DNA of 9,720 bases, taken from NCBI GenBank assembly GCA_949742895.1, contig CATJRT010000457.1:1-9720 (forward strand), in the 5' to 3' direction. Shown here piece by piece: positions 1-6,411 of this stretch (the stretch's first letter is position 1; each line of letters starts with the position of its first letter). Position numbers and translations under genes: made by a program. This stretch comes from an uncultured Eubacteriales bacterium (GTDB taxonomy: Bacteria > Bacillota_A > Clostridia > Oscillospirales > Oscillospiraceae). Below the pieces are notes generated by a model. The model did not search any database. It was given only the letters and a program-made list of their open reading frames with translations, and was not told the origin of the DNA.

Positions 1-101
1 ATCACTTGGGTATTGATGCATTTTCCCCAGCTCCCGCTTGTTTTTTCCTATTATCTCCCACCCCGCCATTTTTGTCAAAAGATTTTAAACAGGCTCTAAG
101 T

Positions 102-320
102 TCAATCGGAGTGCGACAACACCGAATCACCTCGCCTTGCCAGTGTCAGCCCCGTCACCGACTTTGCTCCAGCCTGCCGGAGAAGGAAGGCGCACTCAGA
201 CAGGGTGGCTCCGCTGGTGGCGACATCGTCCACCAGAACCACTCGTTTGCCCGACAGCTCCAGACGCTCCGCCAGAGCATAGGCCCCGCTGACATTGGCC
301 CGCCGGACAGCGCGGGAGCG
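102..320 (-). pseudogene. comFC: comFC C-terminal fragment (ComF-family phosphoribosyltransferase-like)
   Basis: The reading frame ending with TGA at 102-104 encodes the C-terminal part of a ComFC protein. It carries the family signature RRANVSGAY (about 287-313) followed by the PRPP-binding type motif VVLVDDVATSGAT and the ending LRQAGAKSVTGLTLARR. ComFC proteins of Gram-positive bacteria are usually around 220-240 residues and are linked to DNA uptake. Here only about 70 residues remain. Upstream of the RRANV motif the frame stays open to 614, but that part is the antisense of a transposase and shows no ComF character, and the zinc-finger N-terminal half is absent. The gene is therefore 5'-truncated. 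The junction with the IS1182 remnant lies near 315-330. No terminator is evident in 1-101. Identification rests on motif recognition and is good; function is almost certainly lost. Confidence 0.8.
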
Positions 321-786
321 TTGACCCCGGCGGCTGTATTCATAGACGGGACGCACATCAAGGCCAACGCGAGCCTGAACAAAAAAATCAAACAGGAAGC
401 GCCAGTAGCAGCAAAACGGTATCGGGATGAGCTGCTGGCAGAGATCAACGCAGATCAGGAAGCCCATGGGCAGAGGCACTTCGATGATGTTTACGATAAA
501 GCAACACAGACCTTCCCGGAAATCGAGACCATCGTGGCGGGTTCTGCTTATTAAGTCCCCGCATATCTGCCAAAAAGTGTTTGAGAATGGCCGGGTGCTG
601 TCCACCGCGCACAAGCGCCCGCAGACTCAGAACGCATGAGCCGCAAAAGCTGGCCCGATGGAAAGCCTTCCGTCCCTCCCTTCCTCTGGCTACCATTCTA
701 CCTCTCCATTTCAGAACCCGGATGCTCTTTCGAGTATCCCGGTTCTTCGACAGGCTGTGGGCCGCAGGACATCCTGCGGCCCTCTT
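318..786 (+). mobile_element. Decayed IS1182-family transposase remnant with internal deletions and frameshift
   Basis: Three consecutive transposase blocks lie in three different plus-strand frames. Block 1 (about 328-488) starts at AVFIDGTHIKANA and runs through VAAKRYRDELLAEINAD to HFDD. Block 2 (489-636) reads VYDKATQTFPEIETIVAGSAY; an extra T near 551-553 then shifts the frame into KSPHICQKVFENGRVLSTA. Block 3 (about 641-757) contains PQKLARWK and ends RFFDRL, the style of the family's C-terminus. Intact IS1182 transposases have long segments between HFDD and VYDK, and between the RPQTQ and KLARWK regions, so at least two internal deletions are inferred. The N-terminal part before FIDGT is missing too. 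The aspartate expected in IVADSAY is a glycine, which would remove a likely catalytic residue. The copy cannot encode an active enzyme. Exact ends are uncertain; the right end is placed by the two hairpins and the return of the SLH reading frame. Confidence 0.82.
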
Positions 787-1347
787 ATCCAACTGCACCA
801 CAGCGGGCATAACAGGAGCGGAGGAATCCGCCTGCGCCAGGGCGTACAGCCGCTGGGCCAGATCGGCGCGGGTAACAGTGGCGGCTCCCGTGTCATAGAG
901 ATCCGCATTCTTCTCCGCCAGAGCCGCGTAGCGGCCCAGCATCAGATTGAGTTCTTCACTGGTGACCATCCGGTCGGGCATAAAGCGGCCACTGCCGTCG
1001 CCCTGAACGATGCCGTTCTCAGACGCCCAACCCACATAGCCAGAGTACCAGGAGTTGGGTACAACATCGGTAAACGCGTTGGCCTCCGCCTCTTCCGCCC
1101 CGGCCATGCAGCCCAGAACGGTGACAGCCATGGCGCGGGTAACGGTATCCTGGGGTCCGAACTTGCCGTCGCCAATGCCGTCCATAATTTTCCCGGCGGA
1201 TAGGTACTCCACCGCCTCGGCATAGGCCGCATTGGCAGGCACATCGGAGTAGGAGGGCATATCCGCCGCAAATGCGCCGGTAACCAGCATGGATGCGGCC
1301 ATACAACCAGCCAGCGCCAGCGACAATGTTTTCTTCAACTTTTTCAT
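445..1347 (-). CDS. SLH-domain surface protein, 3'-truncated and fused to antisense IS sequence
   Basis: The predicted product has 300 residues, of which only about 1-187 are genuine. A signal peptide (MKKLKK, hydrophobic core, cleavage near GAFA-AD at about 27-29) is followed by two SLH repeats. The first, about 31-84, has YSDVP and GIGDGKFGPQDTVTRA; the second, about 92-143, has FTDVV and GDGSGRFMPDRMVT. A partial third ends TRADLAQRLYAL. SLH domains anchor proteins to cell-wall polymers. From about residue 189 (position 783) the frame runs through the IS1182 hairpins and reads the transposase antisense until a stop at 445-447. The normal C-terminus or effector domain is lost. The ATG at 1345-1347 has an AAGGGG ribosome-binding site. 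It starts 46 bases after the PTS gene with no terminator between, so it is probably cotranscribed. An LAGC motif at residues 12-15 resembles a lipobox but lies very early, so a lipoprotein is less likely. Confidence 0.8.
   Translation of the reverse strand: MKKLKKTLSLALAGCMAASMLVTGAFAADMPSYSDVPANAAYAEAVEYLSAGKIMDGIGDGKFGPQDTVTRAMAVTVLGCMAGAEEAEANAFTDVVPNSWYSGYVGWASENGIVQGDGSGRFMPDRMVTSEELNLMLGRYAALAEKNADLYDTGAATVTRADLAQRLYALAQADSSAPVMPAVVQLDKRAAGCPAAHSLSKNRDTRKSIRVLKWRGRMVARGREGRKAFHRASFCGSCVLSLRALVRGGQHPAILKHFLADMRGLNKQNPPRWSRFPGRSVLLYRKHHRSASAHGLPDLR
714..782. repeat. Two adjacent hairpins at the right end of the IS1182 remnant
   Basis: The first hairpin pairs 714-727 with 732-745: 13 of 14 positions pair (one as G-U) around a four-base loop. 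The second pairs GGGCCGCAGGA (759-769) with TCCTGCGGCCC (772-782), a perfect 11-bp stem. They sit where the transposase C-terminus ends and just before the SLH coding frame resumes at about 784, so they probably mark the subterminal or terminal end of the element. Neither has a U tract, so a plain terminator role is not supported. Confidence 0.6.
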
Positions 1348-1393
1348 ACTTTTCCCCTTTTAGTGAGTGATTCAGGTCTTTTCCCGCACAGGA

Positions 1394-2779
1394 TCAGGCG
1401 CGGCTGCTGTCCTTTGGGTCTTCGAAGCCCAGCACCCAGGTCAGCGCGAAAGACAGGACGATGGAAATACCGGCACAGATGCAGGCCATGATAATGTTGC
1501 TGGAGTTCGCGGCATTCACAAAGATAGGCAACGCGAGCAGAGAGGGCCCCGCAAAGGCGGTGGCTTCCACGTGCATGATGCCGGCAATGAGGCCAGTGAT
1601 GGCATTGGACGCAACCAGAGCAATCAACGGCTTTTTCAGCGGCATAACCACACCGTACAGGCCCGGCTCGGTCACGCCCGCCATCAGGGCGGACACGCCG
1701 GAGGAGAAACCAAGCTGCTTCAATCCGCTGTTCCTGGATTTGATCCAGACTGCGGCGCATACGCCGCCGATCCCCACATTAGAGATAAGCATGGCGGGTA
1801 GCATCAGGGATTCGCCCGCGCCGACCGGAGGAAGAGCGGCGAACACCACGGGGATGAAGGACCAGTGCATACCGGTCATGACGATGAAGGGCATAGCTGC
1901 AGCCATGATGATGTACGCCGCGATGCTGACATGGGACTGGATCTGCACCAGCAGCCAGCTCAGGCCCCCGCCGATGAAAGAACCCAACGGGCCAAGGATA
2001 ATGAAGGCGATGGGGCTGGAGATCAGGATGATGAGCATGGGCCTGAGGAAGTTCTTGGTGAAGGCTGGGGTGATCTTGTCGATACCCTTCTCAATCCAGC
2101 TCATAGCGTAGGCGGTAAGAATGGCGGGGATCAGGCTGGAGGAGTAGTCGAAGCTGGTGACGGGGAGGCCCAGGAAGTTGATGCCGCCCTCCGCGCCAGT
2201 CAGCGCGATGAAGTTGGGGTGGAGCAGGATGGCCACCACAGCGGTGACCAGCACCGGATTTGCGCCGAATTTCCGTCCGGCGGAAAACGCCACCAGTACA
2301 GGCAGGAAATAGAATGCGGTGTTGCCGATGACGGTCATGAGCTGCATGGTCTGGCTCTCTGCGGGGATAAACCAGCCCAGGATAATGTTCAGCACCTGGA
2401 TCATGCCCGCGCCGATGATGGCGGGAATGACCGGGGACATGGAGCCTGAAATGGCGTCCAAGATGGCGTTGACGATCCGGGATGCGATGTTGCCACCCTT
2501 GGCAGGGGCCGGGGCGCTGCCACACTGGTCGAAAAAGCTGCCCAGCTTGCAGAATTCCTTATAGCACTTTGCTACCTCGTTTCCGATGACAATCTGGTAC
2601 TGTCCAGCCTTTTTCATCAGGCCCACCACGCCTTTGATGGCTTTGACTTCGTCATCGTTGACGATGCTCTCGTCCTTCAGGGTCAGGCGCAAGCGGGTCA
2701 TGCAGTGGTTCACGCTGACGATGTTGGCTTCTCCGCCCACCTTGGCCAGAATCTCTTTCGCGGTCGTTGCGTAGTTCAT
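1394..2779 (-). CDS. PTS EIIBC transporter, beta-glucoside/sucrose (BglP/BglF-type) family
   Basis: This 461-residue membrane protein imports a sugar and phosphorylates it at the same time. The EIIB domain (about 1-90) has the phosphorylated cysteine C26 in NHCMTRLRL and the family string KAIKGVVGLMKKAGQYQIVIG. The EIIC domain (about 105-455) has many hydrophobic segments, the MTGMHWSFIPV segment and the conserved GVTEPGLYGVVMPLKKP loop. A C-terminal EIIA domain, present in about 620-residue BglF/BglP proteins, is absent, so a separate EIIA (Crr/PtsG type) must supply phosphate. The start at 2777-2779 is preceded by a strong AAGGAGGG site. Upstream lie a RAT site and terminator (2851-2933) and a LicT-like gene, which fits beta-glucoside-type substrate induction. 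No phospho-glycosidase is present in the window. Substrate cannot be fixed from sequence; an aryl-beta-glucoside, sucrose or related disaccharide is plausible. Confidence 0.9.
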   Translation of the reverse strand: MNYATTAKEILAKVGGEANIVSVNHCMTRLRLTLKDESIVNDDEVKAIKGVVGLMKKAGQYQIVIGNEVAKCYKEFCKLGSFFDQCGSAPAPAKGGNIASRIVNAILDAISGSMSPVIPAIIGAGMIQVLNIILGWFIPAESQTMQLMTVIGNTAFYFLPVLVAFSAGRKFGANPVLVTAVVAILLHPNFIALTGAEGGINFLGLPVTSFDYSSSLIPAILTAYAMSWIEKGIDKITPAFTKNFLRPMLIILISSPIAFIILGPLGSFIGGGLSWLLVQIQSHVSIAAYIIMAAAMPFIVMTGMHWSFIPVVFAALPPVGAGESLMLPAMLISNVGIGGVCAAVWIKSRNSGLKQLGFSSGVSALMAGVTEPGLYGVVMPLKKPLIALVASNAITGLIAGIMHVEATAFAGPSLLALPIFVNAANSSNIIMACICAGISIVLSFALTWVLGFEDPKDSSRA

Positions 2780-2850
2780 GAAATTCCCTCCTTGTAATTC
2801 TCTCTTGGTTTTGGGTCCGGCTTATTTTATACAGCCGCACGTTACCGCCT

Positions 2851-2906
2851 AAAATACAAAAATGACCTTCGGCGCAGGGCAGTATCCTGCCCGCGTAGAA
2901 GGTCAT
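2851..2906 (-). terminator. Leader terminator T2 upstream of the PTS gene
   Basis: On the minus strand ATGACCTTC (2906-2898) pairs with GAAGGTCAT (2870-2862). The inner stem GGGCAG/CTGCCC closes a GATA loop, and the hairpin is followed by a U-rich stretch (UUUUUGU). Its 5' arm overlaps the 3' end of RAT2, the arrangement used for BglG/LicT antitermination. Confidence 0.88.
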
Positions 2907-2933
2907 GCCCCCGGCTTTATGGGGTTACAATCC
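2901..2933 (-). promoter_or_regulatory. RAT2: ribonucleic antiterminator target upstream of the PTS gene
   Basis: The minus strand begins GGATTGTAACC and ends GGGCATGACC, matching the conserved 5' (GGATTGTNAC) and 3' (GGCANNACC-like) sides of RAT elements bound by the CAT domain of BglG/LicT proteins. The loop side is slightly longer than in classic 29-30 nt sites. It starts three bases after the antiterminator stop codon and overlaps T2, so binding would exclude the terminator fold. Confidence 0.8.
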
Positions 2934-2935
2934 AT

Positions 2936-3383
2936 TTATATCGTATTTTTGCTGCACACCCGGTTGATATGCAGAATCAGGTAGAGCTTTTCTTCCTTGG
3001 CCAACTCAATGGACCAGTTATTTTTATAGTACTCGCCGATCTTGTCCACACAAGCAGTGGATGCCCCGGCGGGTCCGCTCGATGGCGAAGGCGACATGGT
3101 CGGCCAGCGTTAAAATCAGGTTGGCGCTGGTGGCATAGGGCAGGCGGTCCTGTATGCTCTCCATCTGGCGAGCGGTAAACTGCACCACCTCAGCAGGGAT
3201 GTCGTTGAGCAGCGGTATGCACTGGCTGCTTACATTGTAAAAGGTACGGTTGATTTTGCTCAGGTCTGTCAGCTCATAGGGCGTTTGCGGAAAGCCAATG
3301 CCTTTCCCAAAGGCAATCAACTCCCGCTGATTGCCTTCCCGGCAGATTGCCACATTGTTATTGATCTTTTTTGTGACAATCAT
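2936..3383 (-). pseudogene. licT: LicT/BglG-family antiterminator with internal deletion and frameshift
   Basis: From ATG at 3381-3383 (AAGGAG site upstream) the frame encodes an N-terminal CAT RNA-binding domain (about 1-55: IVTKKINNNVAICREG, ELIAFGKGIGF, INRTFYNV) and the first part of PRD1. The latter includes ADHVAFAIERTRRGIH, with its conserved PRD1 histidine H96. After residue about 109 the frame leaves homology and stops at 3024, giving 119 residues. Shifted by one frame, 3060 to 2936 encodes the last 36 or so residues of a PRD2, including WSIELAKEEKLYLILHINRV, ending at TAA 2936-2938. Full-length family members have about 275-280 residues, so roughly 130 residues spanning late PRD1 and most of PRD2 are deleted, out of frame. 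CAT domains of LicT and SacY work without their PRDs and are then no longer sugar-controlled, so the fragment may still act. Confidence 0.85.
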
Positions 3384-3416
3384 GGCTGCACTCCTTTTTC
3401 ATGAACCCAAGTCCAT

Positions 3417-3480
3417 AAAAAAATCTCTCTGAAGCACACAAGGCGACCCTGCGGTCACACTGGTAATACCTCAAAGAGAG
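3417..3480 (-). terminator. Leader terminator T1 upstream of the antiterminator gene
   Basis: On the minus strand CTCTCT, a TT bulge and GAGG pair with CTTC and AGAGAG (3435-3425), enclosing an inner GTGACC/GGTCGC hairpin, followed by seven U (3423-3417). The 5' arm is shared with RAT1, so RAT and terminator are mutually exclusive. Confidence 0.83.
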
Positions 3481-3490
3481 TAACAATCTA
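3462..3490 (-). promoter_or_regulatory. RAT1: ribonucleic antiterminator target at the start of the operon transcript
   Basis: The minus strand reads GATTGTTACT, a seven-base loop, then AGGTATTACC, closely matching the RAT consensus of LicT/BglG (GGATTGTTACT...AGGCAAAACC). It overlaps the 5' arm of T1. It begins almost at the transcription start predicted from the adjacent promoter, leaving practically no leader before it. Confidence 0.87.
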
Positions 3491-3497
3491 TAAATTT

Positions 3498-3526
3498 ATG
3501 ATACTAAAACGGACTGTTTCTGTCAA
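3498..3526 (-). promoter_or_regulatory. Sigma-A promoter of the licT-PTS-SLH operon
   Basis: A perfect -35 TTGACA (3526-3521), a 17-base spacer and -10 TATCAT (3503-3498) read leftwards. The expected start near 3491 coincides with RAT1. No clear catabolite-response (cre) element was found around it. Confidence 0.88.
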
Positions 3527-3790
3527 TGGGCATAATCCACAGGAAAACCAATCTTTTTTCGTCGTTTTACACAATCAAGTGCCGCGGCCAGCCAACGCCG
3601 GCGGGTATTTGGGCAATTTACAGCCGGCTGTCCTCGATCTGTCATCATTATAAACCAGATGGAATCCCCTTGAGAAGTTCCATCTGGTTATAAGGTTTGA
3701 ACCTTTAGGTTTTAACTGCCTGCCGCAATTCTGGTAATCATTGTACTGACACATTGGTGCAGCGGAAATGGTGACAGCAAAATGCCCAAG
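3527..3790. other. Gene-free intergenic stretch with a 12-bp hairpin
   Basis: No coding sequence is convincing here. The one clear structure pairs AACCAGATGGAA (3653-3664) with TTCCATCTGGTT (3678-3689) around a 13-base loop. It has no U tract on either strand. An AT-richer stretch around 3640-3740 contains TATAAT-like words on the minus strand, but without good -35 partners. Function is unknown. Confidence 0.5.
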
Positions 3791-3792
3791 CT

Positions 3793-3842
3793 AAAAAACT
3801 CTTCGTATTTATTCAGAGAATAAATACGAAAAGTGTGTTTTT
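3793..3842. terminator. Bidirectional intrinsic terminator
   Basis: A 13-bp perfect stem (3802-3814 with 3818-3830, loop AGA) is extended by ACT/AGT after one mismatch. Six A (3793-3798) give U6 for minus-strand transcripts, ending the ylbJ/small-protein unit. Five T (3838-3842) serve the plus direction. The stop codon of the four-cysteine gene overlaps its edge. Confidence 0.88.
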
Positions 3843-4050
3843 ACAGCGTGAAATCCTCATCCTTGAAACGCCCAAAATCAGCTCTCACCGGCTTGGGCGG
3901 GGTACGCTTCAGAGGGTCGTAGCGAAAACCCCGGCAAGAACCAGAGGGGGACACCACGCCCTTTTTCACACAGATCACCCGCTCGCCATCCAGCGGGGTG
4001 CCCCGTTGGCAATAGGCGCAGCGGGGGTCGATATCCTTTTGAAACAGCAT
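3841..4050 (-). CDS. Small conserved four-cysteine protein (hypothetical)
   Basis: A 69-residue protein starts at 4048-4050 behind a GAGGAGG site and begins MLFQKDIDPRCAYCQRG. C11 and C14 form a CxxC pair, and C27 (ICVK) and C39 (GSCRGFRYDP) complete a likely four-cysteine metal site, probably zinc. The C-terminal half RYDPLKRTPPKPV is basic and proline-rich. There is no signal peptide or membrane segment, so it should be cytosolic. I recognise the pattern as a small conserved protein of Clostridia without known function. It follows the ylbJ-like gene by 40 bases and precedes a strong terminator, so the two are probably one transcription unit. The frame is open further upstream, but only this start has a good ribosome-binding site. 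Confidence 0.75.
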   Translation of the reverse strand: MLFQKDIDPRCAYCQRGTPLDGERVICVKKGVVSPSGSCRGFRYDPLKRTPPKPVRADFGRFKDEDFTL

Positions 4051-4090
4051 GGCGTCCTCCTCATTCGTTCCTCTGTTGTACTCTCTTGCA

Positions 4091-5263
4091 TTATAGCGGA
4101 TTGCGCGATATTTTTCCACATCTTTTTCGCCACAGTACCCCGCACAGCGTAGTAAGGGCCAGCCAGCCCCCGAATGCTGCCAGCGTGGACGCCGCCAGCG
4201 CAGTGGAAAAATCCATTGCGGCAATGGATGCCGTCTGCTCCGCCAGGTAGTCGGACACCGGAGCTGACAGGGGAAACAGCCGGGCCAGCCCCCAGGTAAG
4301 GGCGGCGGCAATCAGCCCGTGGCACAGCTTGCCTGCCAGATATACCCGGGCAGACAGCCCGCTGTCCACCAGAAAAGACAGCACCTGGCAATGGACAGAT
4401 ATCCCAGCCCAGCCCAGCATGAACGCCGCCATGGACGCCCGTCCGGCAAGCTGTGCGCTCCCCTGGAGGGAGGACACCCCGGAGGACAACTCCAGCAGCC
4501 CTGCTACCAGCCGCCGCGCCCACTCCGGCTGGAACCCGGCCATGGACAGCAGCGCCGCCAGCGCGTCCAGCACACCATAAACAGACATAAGCCGGAGCAC
4601 GACTGAGAAAAACACCACAAAAGCGCAGATATTCAATGTACTTTGCAGCGAACGCACCACCGCCCCGGTGAAGGCCGCAGGAACTGTGACGATCTGGATA
4701 GGCTTGGACCGGGCGCGGGCGGGGTGCGCCTCCTCCCGCCCGCCGTAGAAGCGGAACAGCAGACCAACCAAAATCGACGCCAGGGCATGGGTGGCATAGA
4801 GCAGCAGACCCACCCGGCTGTCCCCGAACACCCCTGCACCCACCACACCCAGGATAAAGGCGGGGCCAGAGTTGTTGCAGAAGGCCAACAGGCGCTCCGC
4901 CTCCGTTTGGGAGCACAGCCCCTGCTCATAGAGCTGGAGGGCGGTGCGGGCCCCCACAGGATAGCCGCCAATGAAGCCCAGCGCCACCGCTAATCCGCAG
5001 CTCCCGCTCACCCGAAACAGGGGGCGCATCAGCCCCTCCAGCGCCCGACCCAGGTAGGCTGCAAGGCCCAGATCCACCACCATGGAGGCCATCACAAAAA
5101 AGGGGAACAGGGATGGGACAATAACATTGAAGCACAGGGTCAGCCCATCCTTTGCCCCGGCAATGGCATCTGTCGGAGCAGCCACCAGCCCCGCCGTAGC
5201 GATAAGCAGGGCCAGCCCCGTCAACGCGTCCCGCACCTTTTTTTCCCGCAGCAGCCGCAGCAT
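4091..5263 (-). CDS. ylbJ: YlbJ/SpoVV-type sporulation integral membrane protein
   Basis: This is a polytopic membrane protein of about 390 residues with Gate-type (nucleoside-recognition family) motifs: GFIGGYPVGA at about 96-105 and CNNSGPAFILG at about 129-139. A pattern like the latter recurs as ELSSGVSSL in the second half, suggesting two related halves. In Bacillus subtilis YlbJ (SpoVV, 408 residues) is made in the mother cell and is needed to move dipicolinic acid towards the forespore. The chosen ATG (5261-5263) follows a GGGGGTGAGG site and starts MLRLLREKKVRDALTG just before the first membrane segment. A GTG at 5347 would add 28 non-hydrophobic residues and has a poor site. The 233 bases upstream (5264-5496) contain no gene, and I see no clear sporulation-sigma promoter there. 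A conserved small gene follows 40 bases downstream. Confidence 0.87.
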   Translation of the reverse strand: MLRLLREKKVRDALTGLALLIATAGLVAAPTDAIAGAKDGLTLCFNVIVPSLFPFFVMASMVVDLGLAAYLGRALEGLMRPLFRVSGSCGLAVALGFIGGYPVGARTALQLYEQGLCSQTEAERLLAFCNNSGPAFILGVVGAGVFGDSRVGLLLYATHALASILVGLLFRFYGGREEAHPARARSKPIQIVTVPAAFTGAVVRSLQSTLNICAFVVFFSVVLRLMSVYGVLDALAALLSMAGFQPEWARRLVAGLLELSSGVSSLQGSAQLAGRASMAAFMLGWAGISVHCQVLSFLVDSGLSARVYLAGKLCHGLIAAALTWGLARLFPLSAPVSDYLAEQTASIAAMDFSTALAASTLAAFGGWLALTTLCGVLWRKRCGKISRNPL

Positions 5264-5496
5264 CCGCCTCACCCCCGTGGGGAAAGGATATGCGGCGGCA
5301 GCGGCAAACCTGCCTGTCCGAAAAAAATTTTCAGAACCTGTATTCACAGCCGGAGATGCCGAATGGGCGAGGACTCCTTCCCGTCAGGCGAGGTGGGCTT
5401 TCGCAGGAAAAATTGCGTTTATTTCAAGAAATCACAACGACGCATGGCGTGAAAAGGCCCGCCCAGGCGGCGTATTGAGGTTGTGGATGCAGGTTC

Positions 5497-6282
5497 TCAG
5501 TCCTGGTTCATCCTGTCCACATAATCTCGGCTTTTTGCGGTCATCTCCACCCACGCGGGGCGGAAGCCGCTCTTCACCGCGTTGCGCACCGACCGGATGT
5601 TGCACCAGGCGGCGCAGTAGAAGGGAACCTTCCCCGCCCTGAATATCTCCACCGCCAGTTGGCTGGTGAGGGCGCAGGCGATCCCCTGCCGGCGGTACTC
5701 CGGCAGCACGTCCACCCCGATCTGCCACATGGTGTCGCAATCCGCAGAGCAGGCAGCGAAGCCAACCAGCCGGCCCCCGTCGTAAGCCCCTATACCCAGC
5801 ACGTCCAGCTCCTTTCGCTTTTCGCACAGGGCATTGCTCCATACGTCTATGTACAGCGGCGCAAAGTTCTCCTGATGCAGCAGCCGGGTAGGATAGGGAC
5901 AGGGCAGCGGGCGCAGCGCGTCCACGTCCGGGAGGAAATACTCCGCCATAAAGCAGATACGCAGGCCGCGCTCTTCCAACCCGTCGCTGAGTACATGGAG
6001 GTTGGGCGTCTCGAAGCAGTGCTCCGCCGGATAGCGGTGCAGATAATCCTCCGCCAGTCCCCGGCTTCCCTTCGACACCGACGCCACCACGTTGTCCCCG
6101 TAGGAGATCAGGTGGCAGTCGAAGGGCAGCTCCAGATATTTTCTCGCCCCCGGATCAGGCCGGGACAGCACCGTCACCGGCTCCCCCCGCAGGAAATCCT
6201 CCGGCGCACAGCCCGCGTCGATGGCCGACTGCTCCAGGGCCGTCTCCAATATGCTCCGGTTCGTAAAGCCTATACGTTCCAT
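5497..6282 (-). CDS. GNAT-family N-acetyltransferase with an N-terminal accessory domain
   Basis: A cytosolic protein of about 261 residues. The C-terminal half is a GNAT fold: IGAYDGGRLVGFAACSAD (beta strands 3-4 region), then IGVDVLPEYRRQGIACALTSQL, where RRQGIA is the acetyl-CoA pyrophosphate-binding loop. AAWCNIRSVRNAVKSGF follows as the usual late motif. The N-terminal 130 or so residues form a separate domain seen in some GNAT proteins and may contribute substrate binding; substrate is unknown. Two starts are possible. ATG 6286-6288 is only three bases from the AGAGG site, while ATG 6280-6282 has nine-base spacing and is preferred. The gene has its own promoter (6304-6332), giving a very short leader. 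A GC-rich hairpin with TTTT after the stop (about 5450-5475) is too weak to call a terminator. Confidence 0.85.
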   Translation of the reverse strand: MERIGFTNRSILETALEQSAIDAGCAPEDFLRGEPVTVLSRPDPGARKYLELPFDCHLISYGDNVVASVSKGSRGLAEDYLHRYPAEHCFETPNLHVLSDGLEERGLRICFMAEYFLPDVDALRPLPCPYPTRLLHQENFAPLYIDVWSNALCEKRKELDVLGIGAYDGGRLVGFAACSADCDTMWQIGVDVLPEYRRQGIACALTSQLAVEIFRAGKVPFYCAAWCNIRSVRNAVKSGFRPAWVEMTAKSRDYVDRMNQD

Positions 6283-6303
6283 GGCCATTCACCTCTGTAC
6301 CTC

Positions 6304-6332
6304 ATTCTATCCCTTGGAAGCCGCCCCGTCAA
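6304..6332 (-). promoter_or_regulatory. Sigma-A promoter of the acetyltransferase gene
   Basis: On the minus strand TTGACG (6332-6327), a 17-base spacer and TAGAAT (6309-6304) form a near-consensus promoter. The expected start, near 6297, leaves about 15 bases before the start codon. Confidence 0.82.
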
Positions 6333-6355
6333 GGAGTTCCCCGTGGCTTTCACCC

Positions 6356-6384
6356 TTGGCATTTGTCGAAAACTGTGGTATACT
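6356..6384 (+). promoter_or_regulatory. Sigma-A promoter of the DUF2804 gene
   Basis: TTGGCA (6356-6361), a 17-base spacer and TATACT (6379-6384) lie 28 bases before the start codon. It diverges from the acetyltransferase promoter, the two -35 boxes being 23 bases apart. Confidence 0.85.
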
Positions 6385-6411
6385 GTAAAAAAATGAGCGG
6401 AGGGCGACCCT

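Noticed and set aside
3490..3560. Catabolite-response (cre) site near the PTS operon promoter
   Set aside because: No stretch resembles the cre consensus closely enough.
3841..4311. Longer version of the four-cysteine gene (156 residues)
   Set aside because: The extra N-terminus overlaps the end of the ylbJ-like gene in another frame and looks like its shadow; the internal ATG at 4050 has a strong ribosome-binding site.
3975..4916. Minus-strand open frame of 313 codons overlapping ylbJ
   Set aside because: Alternative frame of the same strand, rich in Gly/Arg/Cys, without membrane segments or motifs; the YlbJ frame explains the region.
5450..5475. Terminator after the acetyltransferase gene
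   Set aside because: The stem is only about four good pairs with a mismatch and the U tract is TTTT, too weak to report.
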